From Beaufortia kweichowensis (lineage: Eukaryota > Chordata > Actinopteri > Cypriniformes > Gastromyzontidae): DNA of 64,000 nt. The stretch is taken from NCBI GenBank assembly GCA_019155185.1, contig CM032807.1:10010700-10074699 (forward strand), in the 5' to 3' direction. This document shows, in pieces, positions 11,015 through 21,676 of this stretch (positions within the stretch are counted from its first letter, which is position 1; each line of letters opens with the position of its first letter). Under the pieces are notes generated by a model, which saw nothing but the letters and a program-made list of their open reading frames with translations, was not told the DNA's origin and did no database searches. The position numbers and the translations under genes are program-made.

Positions 11015-11472
11015 TGTTACGGTTCAGGGTAAGAGTCAGAGGGGTAAGATTAACTCAGGTTTACTCGTCGATAAACAAAACAAACAGTCAATCCAAAACT
11101 GGGAACAAAAAACATCCATAGAAAAACTTCATTCCAAAAACAGGCATCAATATCCAAAACAGGTGAAATATAGCCAAACAGGTACAGGCAGTAAAATCCA
11201 AACAGGTAACAGGCATTTAAATCCAAACGGGTAACAGGCAGATAAATCCAAACGGGTAACAGGTAACAATACTAAACAGAACACAACACGCATGAAACAA
11301 CAATACCAGACCAAGACAAACTGCAAACACAGGGTATAAATAGGAGTCCAGGTAATTGTGAACAAGTGTAGGTGATTCAGGATGATGGCGGGTAATGAGT
11401 AACAGGTATGGAGAGGTGCAAGGTGTTATGGGAAATTGAGTCCATGGGGAGGTGCAGGGTGAAACCGTGACA
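11015..11472 (-). repeat. 5' LTR of the small gag-only element
   Basis: 458 bp copy of 9750-10226. The shared terminal 20-30 bp on both sides are unchanged. It is about 19 bp shorter, mainly through indels in the repeated CAGGTAACAGGC region. Confidence 0.75.
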
Positions 11473-11810
11473 ATAACACGCATGCTCGCTTGGGTATTTT
11501 GTTAATTAAATTAATGTTTATTGTTGATTGTTTTTTTGTTGATTAAAACAATGATTGTTTTAATGTGTTTTGTTGGCACTGATTGGTGAATTTTAAACTT
11601 TTTTAAAACATAGAACACCGCTCACGGAACGTGTTTTTCTATTCTATTCTTTTCCATAGTCAACACGCGTTATGGGTCCCGTCTCAAAAGCGTGTCTCTT
11701 TTAAACCACTCCCGAGCGCTAGGTCTCACGTATTCAGATGCAAAGACTGTGTGAATCGCCCCACTTCACAAATTTTTGTTTCTGCTCAACAGTTAAATAT
11801 TCCAAACACC

Positions 11811-11877
<67 letters not shown>
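11811..11877. repeat. TA dinucleotide microsatellite
   Basis: About 65 bp of nearly uninterrupted TA inside the hAT-type element. It produces artefactual Tyr/Ile ORFs on both strands. Confidence 0.95.
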
Positions 11878-11878
<1 letters not shown>

Positions 11879-12436
11879 TTTTATTTTAAACATTACATGT
11901 ATGTAACATTTGTAATATACTTTGGCTTGTTGTTGAAAGATGATTTCATACTGGCTGTGTACGCTACTAAACACGTTCAATTTATATTAAGCATTTTAAA
12001 CAAAATAAATGTAATAATTGAATTTATATAGCACGTTTCAATACAGCAAAGCAGCCTAAAGTGATGATAACTCAGCAAATTGCATAAACAGAAAATATAG
12101 CCTACCTAAAATGCAAGAGACTGAAAGGAAATACCAGCGAGCATGCATGTTACAACACCTATTACGTATTGAATTAGTCCACTACTTAATCGCGCTACAG
12201 GCTGCAGTGAGGACGGTCTTGTGTGTTTGCGTAGATTGGTGGCTTTCACATGCTTCTTAGTTTAATCAGTTAAGTTTTAATCCCTCCACAAATAAAAAGG
12301 AATTTGGCTGATTTTGCAGTAAAAGTTTGAAGTAAAAGTTTCCCCAAATGGAAATACTTTTGTAAAGTACAGATACGCAAAAAAGCTACTTAAGTACAGT
12401 AACGAATTACATTTACTTCATTACGGTCCGTCAATG

Positions 12437-12867
12437 TGTTTAAGTATACATTTACACAATTAATAGGCCCTATTCCTCATCCATATAATGCTTTTGAATA
12501 GTAGATTTCCTAATAAGGTCTGTTTTCATGGCCATAAAGTCACACAACTTGCAAACCAGCCTGGACACACAACAGCTTTTTTTACTGGACTGGATAAATC
12601 AACAATGAAGTAAGTAAAATGCCTAAAGTATTTTTTCTGTGATTAGTAATATGTGTAGATCACATAAATACTGTTGATACTGTAAATACATACTGTTGAA
12701 TGATTTGATTATATTAGATTTAAAGCTTGTTGTAATTTATAAACGTTGGGCCTGTGTGGTTATACAGAACATGGATGACCTTACACATTATATGGATGAA
12801 CTTCTCAGCTGTTAACAACTAGCTTTTTTATCATTTTTTTGTCATGAAAAAAGTATAATATTGATTT
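12437..12867. other. non-coding spacer
   Basis: AT-rich sequence. No gene or repeat that I recognise. Confidence 0.5.
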
Positions 12868-12870
12868 TAA

Positions 12871-13682
12871 GGGTGTTTTCACATCTGTAGTTCGGGTTAT
12901 TTGGTCCAGACCATAGGCAAAAAAATATGCAGTGTAGCATTTTTTGGCCATTTTGGTTCCTTTTTTAAACCACACAGACTCCTGTGAATCGTACCAGATA
13001 AAATGAAAAAACGTCACATGACAACATCCACATCACTCATCGGTCAGATTGTCTTGAACATAATTCCCGAACTGCTTTTCGATTGGTCAGAATTAACATG
13101 CGGCAAAATGCAAACAGAACTCCCGGAAGTAAACAAAGAGAGGAAAAGCTGGCAAACAACACACCGCTTGTCATGGAGAGACAGCTGTGCAGGCTGATTG
13201 TATTACTCTGCATTAAATATTACTTAGTTTTATACACCACTTCAGGCAAAATATACAGTTTAAAAATTAATTGCTGATGTGGTTGGAAAATAATGTATGA
13301 ATGCACTGCAAATGGCGAAGGCAAGTCTGGCTGCGAGCCGCCATGGAGCTATGTGGCTGAAGTGCAAAATGTCAACAAACACTTTCTTATCACATAATGG
13401 CCAGCGCCAGCTGGATTAGTCCAAAAATGCGGATTACTTTTTGCAGTTGGGTCTGTTTGGGGTCGGATTGCTTTCTCACCAGAAACGAACTGCTCTGCGG
13501 TTTGTTTGAAAGTGTACCGAGACCACCTCTTCAAGCAGGTGTCGGTACGCTTGTTTGGTCCGCTTTTGGTGCGCACCCGAGTGCGATTGCTGCATTTACA
13601 CCTGCCCAAGCGAACCGCACCAAAAATTCTAGTGAACTCTACTCCGATTCAACTGAACTAAATGAGGCAGGCGAAAGCACCC
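12871..13682. mobile_element. PIF/Harbinger-type MITE
   Basis: The left end GGGTGTTTTCAC and the right end GCGAAAGCACCC form inverted repeats, and the element is flanked by TAA on both sides (12868-12870 and 13683-13685). TWA 3-bp duplications are the hallmark of PIF/Harbinger insertions. The subterminal text (TTTGGTCC, GAACCGCACCAAA, GTGCGAT) is typical of a widespread fish repeat. Length is 812 bp and there is no transposase. ORFs inside are not credible. Confidence 0.7.
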
Positions 13683-13685
13683 TAA

Positions 13686-14780
13686 ATGTCTTCTTTTGAG
13701 TTTCAATCAAAATTTCATGATTATAAAATATGTTCATGGTGATTAAAACAATTTTTAAATGTTTAAGTATAATTGGGATTGGTTTGCACTGACATTGATA
13801 AGCCTGGAATTATTCATGTTTTTTAATTGCAGAATGCTACCACACAGGATTATATCTACATCTCATATCTTATCTACAATGCATATGATGTCACTGATCC
13901 TGTCCAAATTTGGAAAAAGTAACTTTGAGATAAGACTCTGATGCAATTGATGTAGAGGAATGTGGAGATGCCTATGAAATGGAAAAAAAAACTATGACCA
14001 ATGAAATGATGATTATGTGGAGCACAGACCATGCCCCAAGCAGGCATTGCTGTCTGATAAAGGATTTTATGAGTACCAAAACCAATATTTTTTTTTCGTA
14101 AAATATCAATAATGATGCCACCTCCTTCCATTAACCACAGTATTTCTAAAGGTTTGTGTCAGAAGACATAATCATGATAGATAACACTAATTAGTACAGT
14201 TTTTCAAAGAAAGCATCCATAAACAACAATATGGGACTATCATAAGTGACCATGGCTATAAAGAGAGCTAAACATAGTAAAAATATAAGTATTGATTCAG
14301 TTTATCAGGTTTTGTAAATGCAATTTGAGCATATTTTTATAATAAATTATTTTTCATAAAAATATGTTTTGTCTGGTTATTATTATTGTGTGATTATTAG
14401 TGTACAGATATATTTGCTACTATTCTTGGGCTACATAACCAGTATACCCTACAAATAAACTCTCGTTCTCTACATTGTTCAGATAGTAAGTGAATTCACT
14501 GAAGTTCTGCTACCCCAAAGGCCCAACGTTGCAATATTACAACATCTCTATAAATACTTACTAAAATGTCAAAACGTTAAAACACATTTAAATCTGCATT
14601 AGAGGCCTCCTACAACAAAAAAGGGTGAAAAATTTTTTTTCTAGTTTTTTAGTTTTTTTCTAAATTTGGGTTTTTCAGGGTTGAAAGTTATGAACGGTAA
14701 GCGGCTTTCATTTTTCTTACATTGGTGTCGCTTCTTTTTTGTTTAACTAAATAGGGACCAGAAAACTTTGCACATAATAT
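13686..14780. other. non-coding spacer
   Basis: AT-rich sequence. I see no gene. Short ORFs are random. Confidence 0.5.
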
Positions 14781-15096
14781 CCACCTTATTTTTGGCGTAA
14801 ATATGGGCACCGCCATCTTGAGCTGTCTGTGTTAGGACTTCCAGTGATCCGCAAAAGCTATGGCAGCTGAATGAGATGAGTGTGCAGTTTTGTCTGGCTA
14901 GTTAATATTTATTATGTAATCCAAAGGTACAGGCTTAATGTATGCAGTTAGAGGTTGCCATAATAGCTGGTACAAACAAAACATTTGCTTTGACTAGAAT
15001 CCACGCATCAGAGCTGAATGTAGATTTATCGCACTTTATTATCTGCATCCACCTCAGAATAAGGAAGAATCTCGTTGGCTTTGGTTAAAAGTTTTA

Positions 15097-16018
15097 AGTG
15101 ATGTTTTATTAACAAAGTTCGGGAGGAGCATGTGCAGATAATCATTGTGGCCGGTGCATCATCAGTAATCTCACTGTCTGCCCAACCAGCACGGAGAGAA
15201 CCTTTATAAATAATCAAGCAGCCTTACCTTTCGTTTCTCTCCAGTCTTTCAGCACCCCTTCTTCTCACCATCCCCCCCTTTTCTGGGGGGAAGCGCTCTG
15301 TGTTCGGGCAGGTAACAAGCTCAGAGCGCTCTCCCCGGACAGGGGGAGAGTGCTCCAGGGACCGGTTGCACCAGTTATGCATAGTTACAACGTAGCCTAG
15401 TTTGGGCGTAAGTGGTCACTAGGTTACAGTTTACGCACACTAAATATTTTTGGGTTGCACCATTAAACTTTGAACGTAACTCTACGTTGTAAATAAATAT
15501 TTATGGAAGCCTCTGCCCATGAGTAACAGTCGAGATGACAGCCAGATTTAATTACATCGATAAGCTCATAAATAATAATGAAGAACCGTGGGTTTGCAGA
15601 CTAATTTTACGAGACAGACATCATCTTTTGGATATTATAATGATGCTGACATGGCTATGCACGTTTGCTCTAAGAATTTCTTTTCTTCCTGTTTCTTTTC
15701 TTTTCCATGAGTAGGCTATTTGGATATTTTTAATTAAAAATGTAATGCTTTGGTTTTGACGTGCTTTTTGGTTTTCACGTTTAGTTCAGGTTAGTCAGGA
15801 TCTAATATTATTTCGCGGAGTTCAGACTTTTTCCTGTTTACCATTTGTAGGCTTCTGACTGGCTTAAGAACAATTTATGTAATTTTATGTGACTACGCAT
15901 TCCTTTACGGCAAGCTTACGACCTACTAACTACGTTCTGCCTTAAGAACAAGTGGTGCAACCAAATTAGGTTTCCTCTTTCCTTCATTCCTCTTGCTATT
16001 ATCTGCAAAGGCGAACTC
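15097..16018. mobile_element. inverted-repeat element(s) inserted in MITE copy A
   Basis: Absent from MITE copy B. An outer pair of inverted repeats is suggested by AAGTTCGGGAGGAGC...GCAGATAAT near 15116-15145 and ATTATCTGCA...GAAACTT near 15996-16025. An inner pair is clear: GGTTGCACCA at 15364 and TGGTGCAACC ending at 15962, enclosing 599 bp, with a third GGTTGCACCATT at 15453. This suggests one TIR element inside another. There is no coding sequence and no duplication that I can prove. Confidence 0.45.
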
Positions 16019-16276
16019 GTGAAACTTAAATCATCCACCAAAATGCCTGCATGTTTGTTCATTCCACTTTGTTGACGGAAGACTGACAGAAGATCATCTT
16101 TTTACTGAAAAGTGGTTGGACTATTATGCTCCAGTAAAATACTAAATAAATAAATATATCGTCATATGATATATCAGGCCACTTCTTCATTTCATCCTTA
16201 CATTGTGTTCTACATTGTTCTACACTGACTATATGTATGTGCATATTGCACATCTGTACCTGTTGAAGTCTGTATG

Positions 16277-16670
16277 TGTTACGGATACGCCAGGCTCGCT
16301 ACTCACTCAATCACAACGCACCCAATCACAACGCTCCCCCTCTCCCGAGTTCTGATCACCACCACCTGACCATCATCACCGCACTAGTATAAAGGACACT
16401 CACCCACTACCAGTCACTGTCCAGTCTACTATTTTGTTACCCGGACTCTTACCTGTGTTAGCGATCGTCTCCCAGTGGATTTATCTTCGTCTCGTCTTCA
16501 GTGTGTCTCCTTCGTCATCTTCTCGTCTTCTGTGTTCCCCAAAGTTCATCTGCACTCCAAGGACAGTATTTGTTTAAGTTACTTACCTGTTTATTTATCA
16601 TTCTGTGTTTCTGTTTAATTAAAGATACCTTTCTGGCATCCGCTGACTCCGTCCCTTCTGTTCTGTGACA
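16277..16670 (+). repeat. 5' LTR of the recent Gypsy
   Basis: 394 bp, starts TGTTACGGATACG and ends TTCTGTGACA. It holds a TATAAAGG promoter-like box near 16388 and a TTAATTAAAGA stretch near 16616. It appears identical to the 3' LTR. Confidence 0.9.
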
Positions 16671-16692
16671 GAAGACTGGACCCAACAACATA

Positions 16693-17754
16693 ATGAGTCA
16701 GTCGGATGCTTTTCGGGATTTGTTTAAAGCGGCTCGTCAAGCCTTCCACGAGCGCTCCACCACCGCTCCCACCGCACCTAGCACTACCGTCAACACTCCT
16801 CCCTCTCCGGTTGTTGTCGCGAGTCCCATGGCCCAACCAGCGCCCTTCTCTGGTACGGCGGAGGATTGCAGCGGGTTTCTCTTGCAGTGCTCTCTCGCCA
16901 TCGAGATGCAGCCTCACCTGTACACCACCGAACGTCTCAAAGTCAGCTACGTCATCCAACATCTATCCGGTAAGGCGCTCCAATGGGCGACTCCTCTTTG
17001 GATTCAAGAACATCCCATAACACTCTCTCTGTCCAGTTTTATGAATCATTTCAGAGATGTCTTTGGTAAACCCGTTTGGGACGCATCTGTGGGTGAACAA
17101 CTCTATCAGCTGAAACAAGGGGAGCTGCCCATCAACGAGTACGCATTACAATTTCGGACTCTGGCCTCTAAGAGCGGCTGGAACGAGCGGGCGCTGATCA
17201 CTGCATATCGCCAAGGCTTGAATCCCCAGGTGAGGTTGCAACTGGCCACATATGATGATGATATGGATCTCAATCAATTTATTCAGCTATCCATCCGAAC
17301 GGCCACTCGTATCCAACTGTGTCACGAGTCTCAACCTGGAATAAACCCGCTCGCTGCCTCCCTCCGCCGACCAGCTACCGTCAGCCCTCCAGAACCAGCC
17401 GAAGAGCCTATGCAAATTGACACTTCTAGACTGTCCTTCTCAGAACGTCATCGCCGCTTGGCGAATCAGCTCTGCCTCTACTGCGGAGGTCCGGGGCACG
17501 TCATCTCAGCGTGCCCCATTCGACCACCACGTCAAATGGTGAGTGCAGCCATTCCCAATAGTGAAAATCTAAAACCCCTTACCACTATTGTATCCCTTTA
17601 CTGCCTTCTCTACCTCCTTTTCAGTTTCCGCCCTCCTCGACTCCGGGTCGGCCGGCAACTTCATCTCTGGCTCCCTCTGCCGGCAACTCAAACTCAAGAC
17701 GTCCGTTATACCCACCTCGTACCAAATCTGCTCCATAACGGGATCCCCAGTTAG
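16693..17754 (+). CDS. Gag of the recent Gypsy
   Basis: Begins MSQSDAFRDLFKAARQAF 22 bp after the LTR. A capsid-like region follows (PFSGTAEDCSGFLLQC, then YRQGLNPQVRLQLA), and a CCHC zinc knuckle (CLYCGGPGHVISACP) lies at about 17473-17517. Gag assembles the retrotransposon particle and binds its RNA. The true product departs from this frame after the knuckle: the protease reading continues in the next frame, so the last 70 residues of the listed ORF are probably frameshifted. The upstream part is intact. Confidence 0.85.
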   Translation: MSQSDAFRDLFKAARQAFHERSTTAPTAPSTTVNTPPSPVVVASPMAQPAPFSGTAEDCSGFLLQCSLAIEMQPHLYTTERLKVSYVIQHLSGKALQWATPLWIQEHPITLSLSSFMNHFRDVFGKPVWDASVGEQLYQLKQGELPINEYALQFRTLASKSGWNERALITAYRQGLNPQVRLQLATYDDDMDLNQFIQLSIRTATRIQLCHESQPGINPLAASLRRPATVSPPEPAEEPMQIDTSRLSFSERHRRLANQLCLYCGGPGHVISACPIRPPRQMVSAAIPNSENLKPLTTIVSLYCLLYLLFSFRPPRLRVGRQLHLWLPLPATQTQDVRYTHLVPNLLHNGIPS

Positions 17755-19915
17755 CGGCCGCCCGGTGACAGGGCGGAATCCATCAGCCTCACCGTAGGGG
17801 TGTTACACTCTGAAGTGATTTCCCTGCTGGTTCTGGAGGATTCCACCGCTGACGTAGTTCTTGGGCGCCCTTGGTTGGAGAAACACCATCCTATCCTCTC
17901 CTGGAGAACTGGTGAAGTCCTGAAGTGGGGCGACCATTGTTTCCAAACCTGTCTCTTGTCCCGTCCGTGTCCAGCTCCAAGTGACAGCACTGAACTTCCC
18001 CTATGCTCCACATCCGTTGAAAGCCCTATGGAGAGGAGGTCAGTGGATATTCCAGAAGACTACGCCCACTTCAGTGACGTGTTCTGCCCCAGGAGAGCCT
18101 CCCAATTACCTCCACATCGGCCATGGGACTGTGCGATCGATCTGCTTCCGGGTGAGCCAGTGCCAAAAGGGCGCATCTATCCTCTTTCCATCCCGGAGGA
18201 GAAGGCCATGGAGGACTACATTACGGAGGCGCTAGCCCAAGGTTACATTCGTCCATCTACCTCCCCTGCTGCTTCGAGTTTCTTCTTTGTGGCCAAGAAA
18301 GACGGCGGACTTAGACCCTGCATAGATTATAGAACCCTAAACAAGATTACGGTAAAGTTCCGGTATCCCCTTCCTCTCGTCCCAGCAGCATTGGAACAGC
18401 TCCGAGGTGCCACTATCTTCACCAAGTTGGACCTCCGCAGCGCTTACAACCTCATTCGAATTCGTGAAGGGGATGAATGGAAAACCGCCTTCCCGTCACG
18501 CCTACTGGACACTCACTGAATACCTGGTCATGCCGTATGGACTGGCCGCGCCCTTCCGTCTTCCAAGACTTCATTCATGAGGTGCTCCGGGAGTTCCTTC
18601 ATAAGTTCGTACTGGTGTATATTGATGACATCCTGATCTACTCCCGGGGTCTGGCCGAACATCGCCAACACGTAGCGGAGGTCCTAGAACGCCTGAGGGA
18701 GTATCAGCTCTTCCTCAAGGCTGAGAAATGCTCCTTCCATCTTCCCTCAGTGCAGTTCCTTGGCTACAACATCAACAGTAGTGGCATCCAAATGGACGAG
18801 AGGAAGGTCACTGCCATCACCTCTTGGCCCACTCCTACCACCATCAAAGAACTCCAGCGCTTTCTTGGATTTGCTAACTTTTACCGCCGGTTCATCAATA
18901 ACTTCAGTTCCATTGCCCATCCTCTCACCAACCTGCTGAAGGGAGCACCCAAACATCTCCCCTGGACGCCAGCCGCTGCAGAAGCCTTTCAGGGGTTGAA
19001 AGACGCCTTTGTGACTGCTCCTCTCCTGGTTCATCCTGATCCCAGCAAGCCCTTCGTTGTGGAGGTCGACGCCTCAGCTACTGGAGTAGGAGCAGTTTTG
19101 TCTCAGCAGCAGGGGAAACCTAGTCGCCTCCACCCATGTGCCTTCTTCTCCCGCAAACTCAGCCCGGCGGAAGCCAACTACGATATCGGGAACAGAGAAC
19201 TCCTTGCCATCAAGCTAGCCCTGGAACTCTGGAACTCTGAAGTCTGGGACTCAGCTCATCACCACCTCCAACGTGCAGTGAATCGACGCAGACTGACAGC
19301 CAACCTTCGCCGCTCTGATGCTCCTGTCTACCAACCAGGACAAAAGGTATGGCTGTCCACTAGAGATATTCGTCTGCGTCTGCCCTGCCGTAAGCTGAGT
19401 CCCCGCTTCATTGGTCCCTTTACAATCATCAAGCAGATCAACCCTGTCACCTACAAGCTCCAGTTACCAGCTGAGTACCGCATGCACCCTACTTTTCACG
19501 TGTCCCTATTAAAACCTCACCATCCCTCTGTTCTTCCCTCCACAGAGCCTGGCGTGGAACCCCCTCTCCCTTTGGTACTGGAGGAAGGAACAATATATGC
19601 GGTCAAGGACATCCTGGACTCCCGACGCCGTGGTGGAAGGTTGGAGTACCTGGTTGACTGGGAGGGCTACGGGCCTGAGGAGCGGTCATGGGTTCCACGA
19701 GATGACATACTTGACCCGGCCTTGCTACACACCTTCCACTCTCTGCACCCCGACAGACCAGCCCCTCGTGGTAGAGGAAGACCACCACGGCGCCGGGGTC
19801 CCCGGCCCTCTGGAGCGGGCCGTGGGGAGGGGGGTACTGTTACGGATACGCCAGGCTCGCTACTCACTCAATCACAACGCACCCAATCACAACGCTCCCC
19901 CTCTCCCGAGTTCTG
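17588..19915 (+). pseudogene. Pol of the recent Gypsy, frameshifted with RNase H/integrase deletion
   Basis: Domains in order: aspartic protease (ALLDSGSAGNFISG near 17628), linker ending VVLGRPWLEKHHP near 17840, RT (KKDGGLRPCIDYRTLNK near 18297, FTKLDLRSAYNL, catalytic VYIDDILIYSRG near 18615), RNase H start (FVVEVDASATGVGAVLSQQQ near 19055). A fusion then runs from NRELLAIKLALELW straight into the integrase C-terminus (VWDSAHHHLQ, then QPGQKVWLSTRDIRLRLP), ending in a chromodomain (AVKDILDSRRRGGRLEYLVDWEGYG near 19600). The frame changes near 17790 and again near 18495 (after KTAFP). The junction near 19230-19245 has repeated AACTCTG, suggesting slippage or microhomology, and keeps the frame. 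The integrase catalytic core is absent. Confidence 0.85.
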
Positions 19916-20231
19916 ATCACCACCACCTGACCATCATCACCGCACTAGTATAAAGGACACTCACCCACTACCAGTCACTGTCCAGTCTACTATTTTGTTA
20001 CCCGGACTCTTACCTGTGTTAGCGATCGTCTCCCAGTGGATTTATCTTCGTCTCGTCTTCAGTGTGTCTCCTTCGTCATCTTCTCGTCTTCTGTGTTCCC
20101 CAAAGTTCATCTGCACTCCAAGGACAGTATTTGTTTAAGTTACTTACCTGTTTATTTATCATTCTGTGTTTCTGTTTAATTAAAGATACCTTTCTGGCAT
20201 CCGCTGACTCCGTCCCTTCTGTTCTGTGACA
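19838..20231 (+). repeat. 3' LTR of the recent Gypsy
   Basis: 394 bp, apparently identical to the 5' LTR. Followed directly by the GTATG duplication and then the interrupted LINE 3'-end sequence. Confidence 0.9.
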
Positions 20232-20345
20232 GTATGGTTATATGTTAACTGGTTCTGCAATTTTTCTGGAGCACGCTCCCAAGAATTTCACTCTCCAAGG
20301 CACATGTGCTGTGGTGATGTGACAATAAAACTGACTTTGACTTTG
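20232..20345 (+). repeat. LINE 3' end split by the Gypsy
   Basis: Bases 16221-16276 plus 20232-20345 join into a segment containing CCAAGAATTTCACTCTCCAAGG and GATGTGACAATAAAACTGAC, typical of Rex1-like fish LINE 3' ends. It is absent from MITE copy B, so it landed in the MITE before the Gypsy landed in it. Confidence 0.5.
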
Positions 20346-20547
20346 ATTGTGACATCACGGGTTTGGAAAATATTTCCCTTAACTGTTTTTAATCATGTTT
20401 TACAGCTGATCCCACAGCATTGTTTTCAACCAGCCGGCTAATAAAACGGAAGTCTCGACACAAAAAGGAAGTATGTCACATTGTTTACTTCCGCGTTCGA
20501 AAATAAGGTGGATAGAATCAGTTGTTAGAAGTAAAACTAAGACAGGG

Positions 20548-21180
20548 TCACCTGATTAAAGTTTTGTCAAAATGACCCTTCATCTTACTCTGGGTGAAAG
20601 ACAAATTAAGCTTGGCAAGACTCTGGTCTTTGTGGAGTTTCTCACGAATGAAGGAAACATAAGCATCAACAGCCACAGGTTTGGAACTCTTATTTAGCAA
20701 CTGTTCACCTAACAACTTTAGGGGACCATGCACCGTGTGGCTAAATAAAACTTCAGAAGGGCTTAAGCAAAGGGATTCCTGCACAGATTCCCTTATGACC
20801 AACACTAAGAAAGGAAGCCCAATCTTTTCCAGTCTCTATACAGTATCGGCGTAACATAGTCTTTAGGGTTTGGTGGAACCATTCGAGAGCACTTTGGGAT
20901 TTTGGGTAATATGCACAAGATAGCTGGTGGGTTATACCATGAGATTTAAAATTCAAGAGGTGAAATTTGACCATTGGTCACTCTGAATCACTTTTGGCAA
21001 TCCAAAAGTTTTACAAAACTTGAGAAGTTCTTTTACCACCACAGTAACTTTCAGGGTGTGTAAGGGAACAGCCTCAGGGAAATGTGTTGCAGTATACATT
21101 ATTGTCAATGTATTGGTGCCCTAATTTGGCTTTAGGCAAAAAAAATCCTGTTCCAAAACAACCCTGAATTGGATGCATAG
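20548..21180 (-). pseudogene. Gypsy-type integrase fragment
   Basis: Read downward from 21180, blocks in different frames give FPEAVPLHTLKVTVVVKELL, then FGLPKVIQSDQ, then HGITHQLSCAYYPKSQSALEWFHQTLK near 20880-20940, and a C-terminal block (SPSEVLFSHTVHGPLKLL near 20720). These match the integrase catalytic core of Gypsy elements. The ALEWFHQTLK motif holds the Glu of the DDE triad. Several frameshifts and the lack of LTRs show a dead fragment. It does not belong to the adjacent Gypsy, which lies on the other strand. Confidence 0.75.
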
Positions 21181-21676
21181 TTAGAATTGTTTGCAGTAGG
21201 GGTGGGCAGATCGATCCTAATATTGATAGTATCGATACCAGCGTTGGTATTGGTACTGGATCGATACCAGTCTGACAAGATCGATATTTTAGTTTAAAGT
21301 TCTATATTCTACACTAAAGTATTGCTCCCGCCAAGTCATTTCACATTGAACGCAAACGCTGCTCCTCCTCTGCTCTGCTGCTGTTTAGTTGTCCTGTCAT
21401 CACGTGACTACGCACAGTGGCACCAAGTGCAGGCACTTTTGGCTGCTAGATAAGGACTATGACTGGGCAATGACAGAAAGAAAAAGGAGCGTTGTGTGGT
21501 GTTATTTTAAAGCTATATATTGAGAAATGAGAACATTGCAAACTGCAATGTAGGCTATTCGTTACTGTGGCAAAACTAGCGACAAACACGTCAAACGAGC
21601 CTGTAGTAGTTTGTGCTTTTTTTTTAGTTATTTTCACTTCTTTAACTTTTTTTTACAAACAATCGTGTGCACTTTG
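21181..21676. other. non-coding, possible hAT-like terminal fragment
   Basis: Starts near 21198 with TAGGGGTGGGCAGATCGATCC followed by repeated ATCGATACCAG, a text common at the ends of fish DNA transposons. The other end was not identified with certainty. No gene. Confidence 0.3.

Larger units (their letters stand above)
9750..11472 (-). mobile_element. small gag-only LTR retrotransposon
   Basis: Two near-identical direct repeats, 9750-10226 and 11015-11472, both start TGTTACGGTTCAGGG and end AAACCGTGACA on the plus strand (so TGTCACGG...AACA on the coding strand). Between them lie only 788 bp. A polypurine tract (complement of CCCCCCCCGG at about 10230-10239) abuts the low-coordinate LTR, fixing the minus orientation. 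The LTRs differ by small indels, including a tandem TCAGAG and a spacer CAGGCAG unit. The flanks ATAAC (9745-9749) and AATAAC (11473-11478) are compatible with a 5-bp duplication shifted by one base. It has no pol, so it is non-autonomous. Confidence 0.75.
9021..12436. mobile_element. hAT-type DNA transposon, non-autonomous, hosting other repeats
   Basis: The left end CAGTGGTGGACGAAG and the right end (reverse complement CATTGACGGACC) form imperfect inverted repeats. The flanks TCTTTAAG (9013-9020) and TGTTTAAG (12437-12444) match at 7 of 8 bases, the duplication length made by hAT transposases. The subterminal sequences (GTACTTGAGTTAAAGTAGAG on the left; CTACTTAAGTACAGTAAC on the right) mirror each other and resemble very common fish hAT repeats. 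No transposase is seen. The inside holds an LTR element (9750-11472) and a TA microsatellite, so its own sequence is about 1.7 kb. Confidence 0.65.
16277..20231 (+). mobile_element. Gypsy (chromodomain) LTR retrotransposon, recent, internally deleted
   Basis: Two 394-bp LTRs (16277-16670 and 19838-20231) appear identical on base-by-base reading. They are flanked by the exact 5-bp duplication GTATG (16272-16276 and 20232-20236). A polypurine tract GTGGGGAGGGGGGTAC precedes the 3' LTR. The order gag, protease, RT, RNase H, integrase C-terminus, chromodomain is that of Gypsy chromoviruses. The internal region is only 3.17 kb because the end of RNase H and most of integrase are missing, and it carries frameshifts. 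It was therefore probably copied with help from an intact relative. Confidence 0.9.
14781..20511. mobile_element. MITE copy A (CCACCTTATTTTT ends), heavily interrupted
   Basis: Segments 14781-15096, 16019-16220 and 20345-20511 align in order, in inverse orientation, with the uninterrupted 642-bp copy at 60421-61062. Ends are CCACCTTATTTTT and AAAATAAGGTGG. Insertions split copy A: about 920 bp at 15097-16018, then a LINE 3' end containing a Gypsy (about 16220-20345). Both copies show AT next to the ends, but a clear target duplication was not resolved. The superfamily is unknown. Confidence 0.65.

Noticed and set aside
11631..12031. Tyr/Ile-rich ORFs
   Set aside because: They read through the TA microsatellite at 11811-11877.
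7908..21180. Gypsy pieces at 7.9-8.7 kb and 20.5-21.2 kb as one element split by insertions
   Set aside because: On the minus strand RT should lie at higher coordinates than integrase; here the order is reversed, so they are separate fragments.
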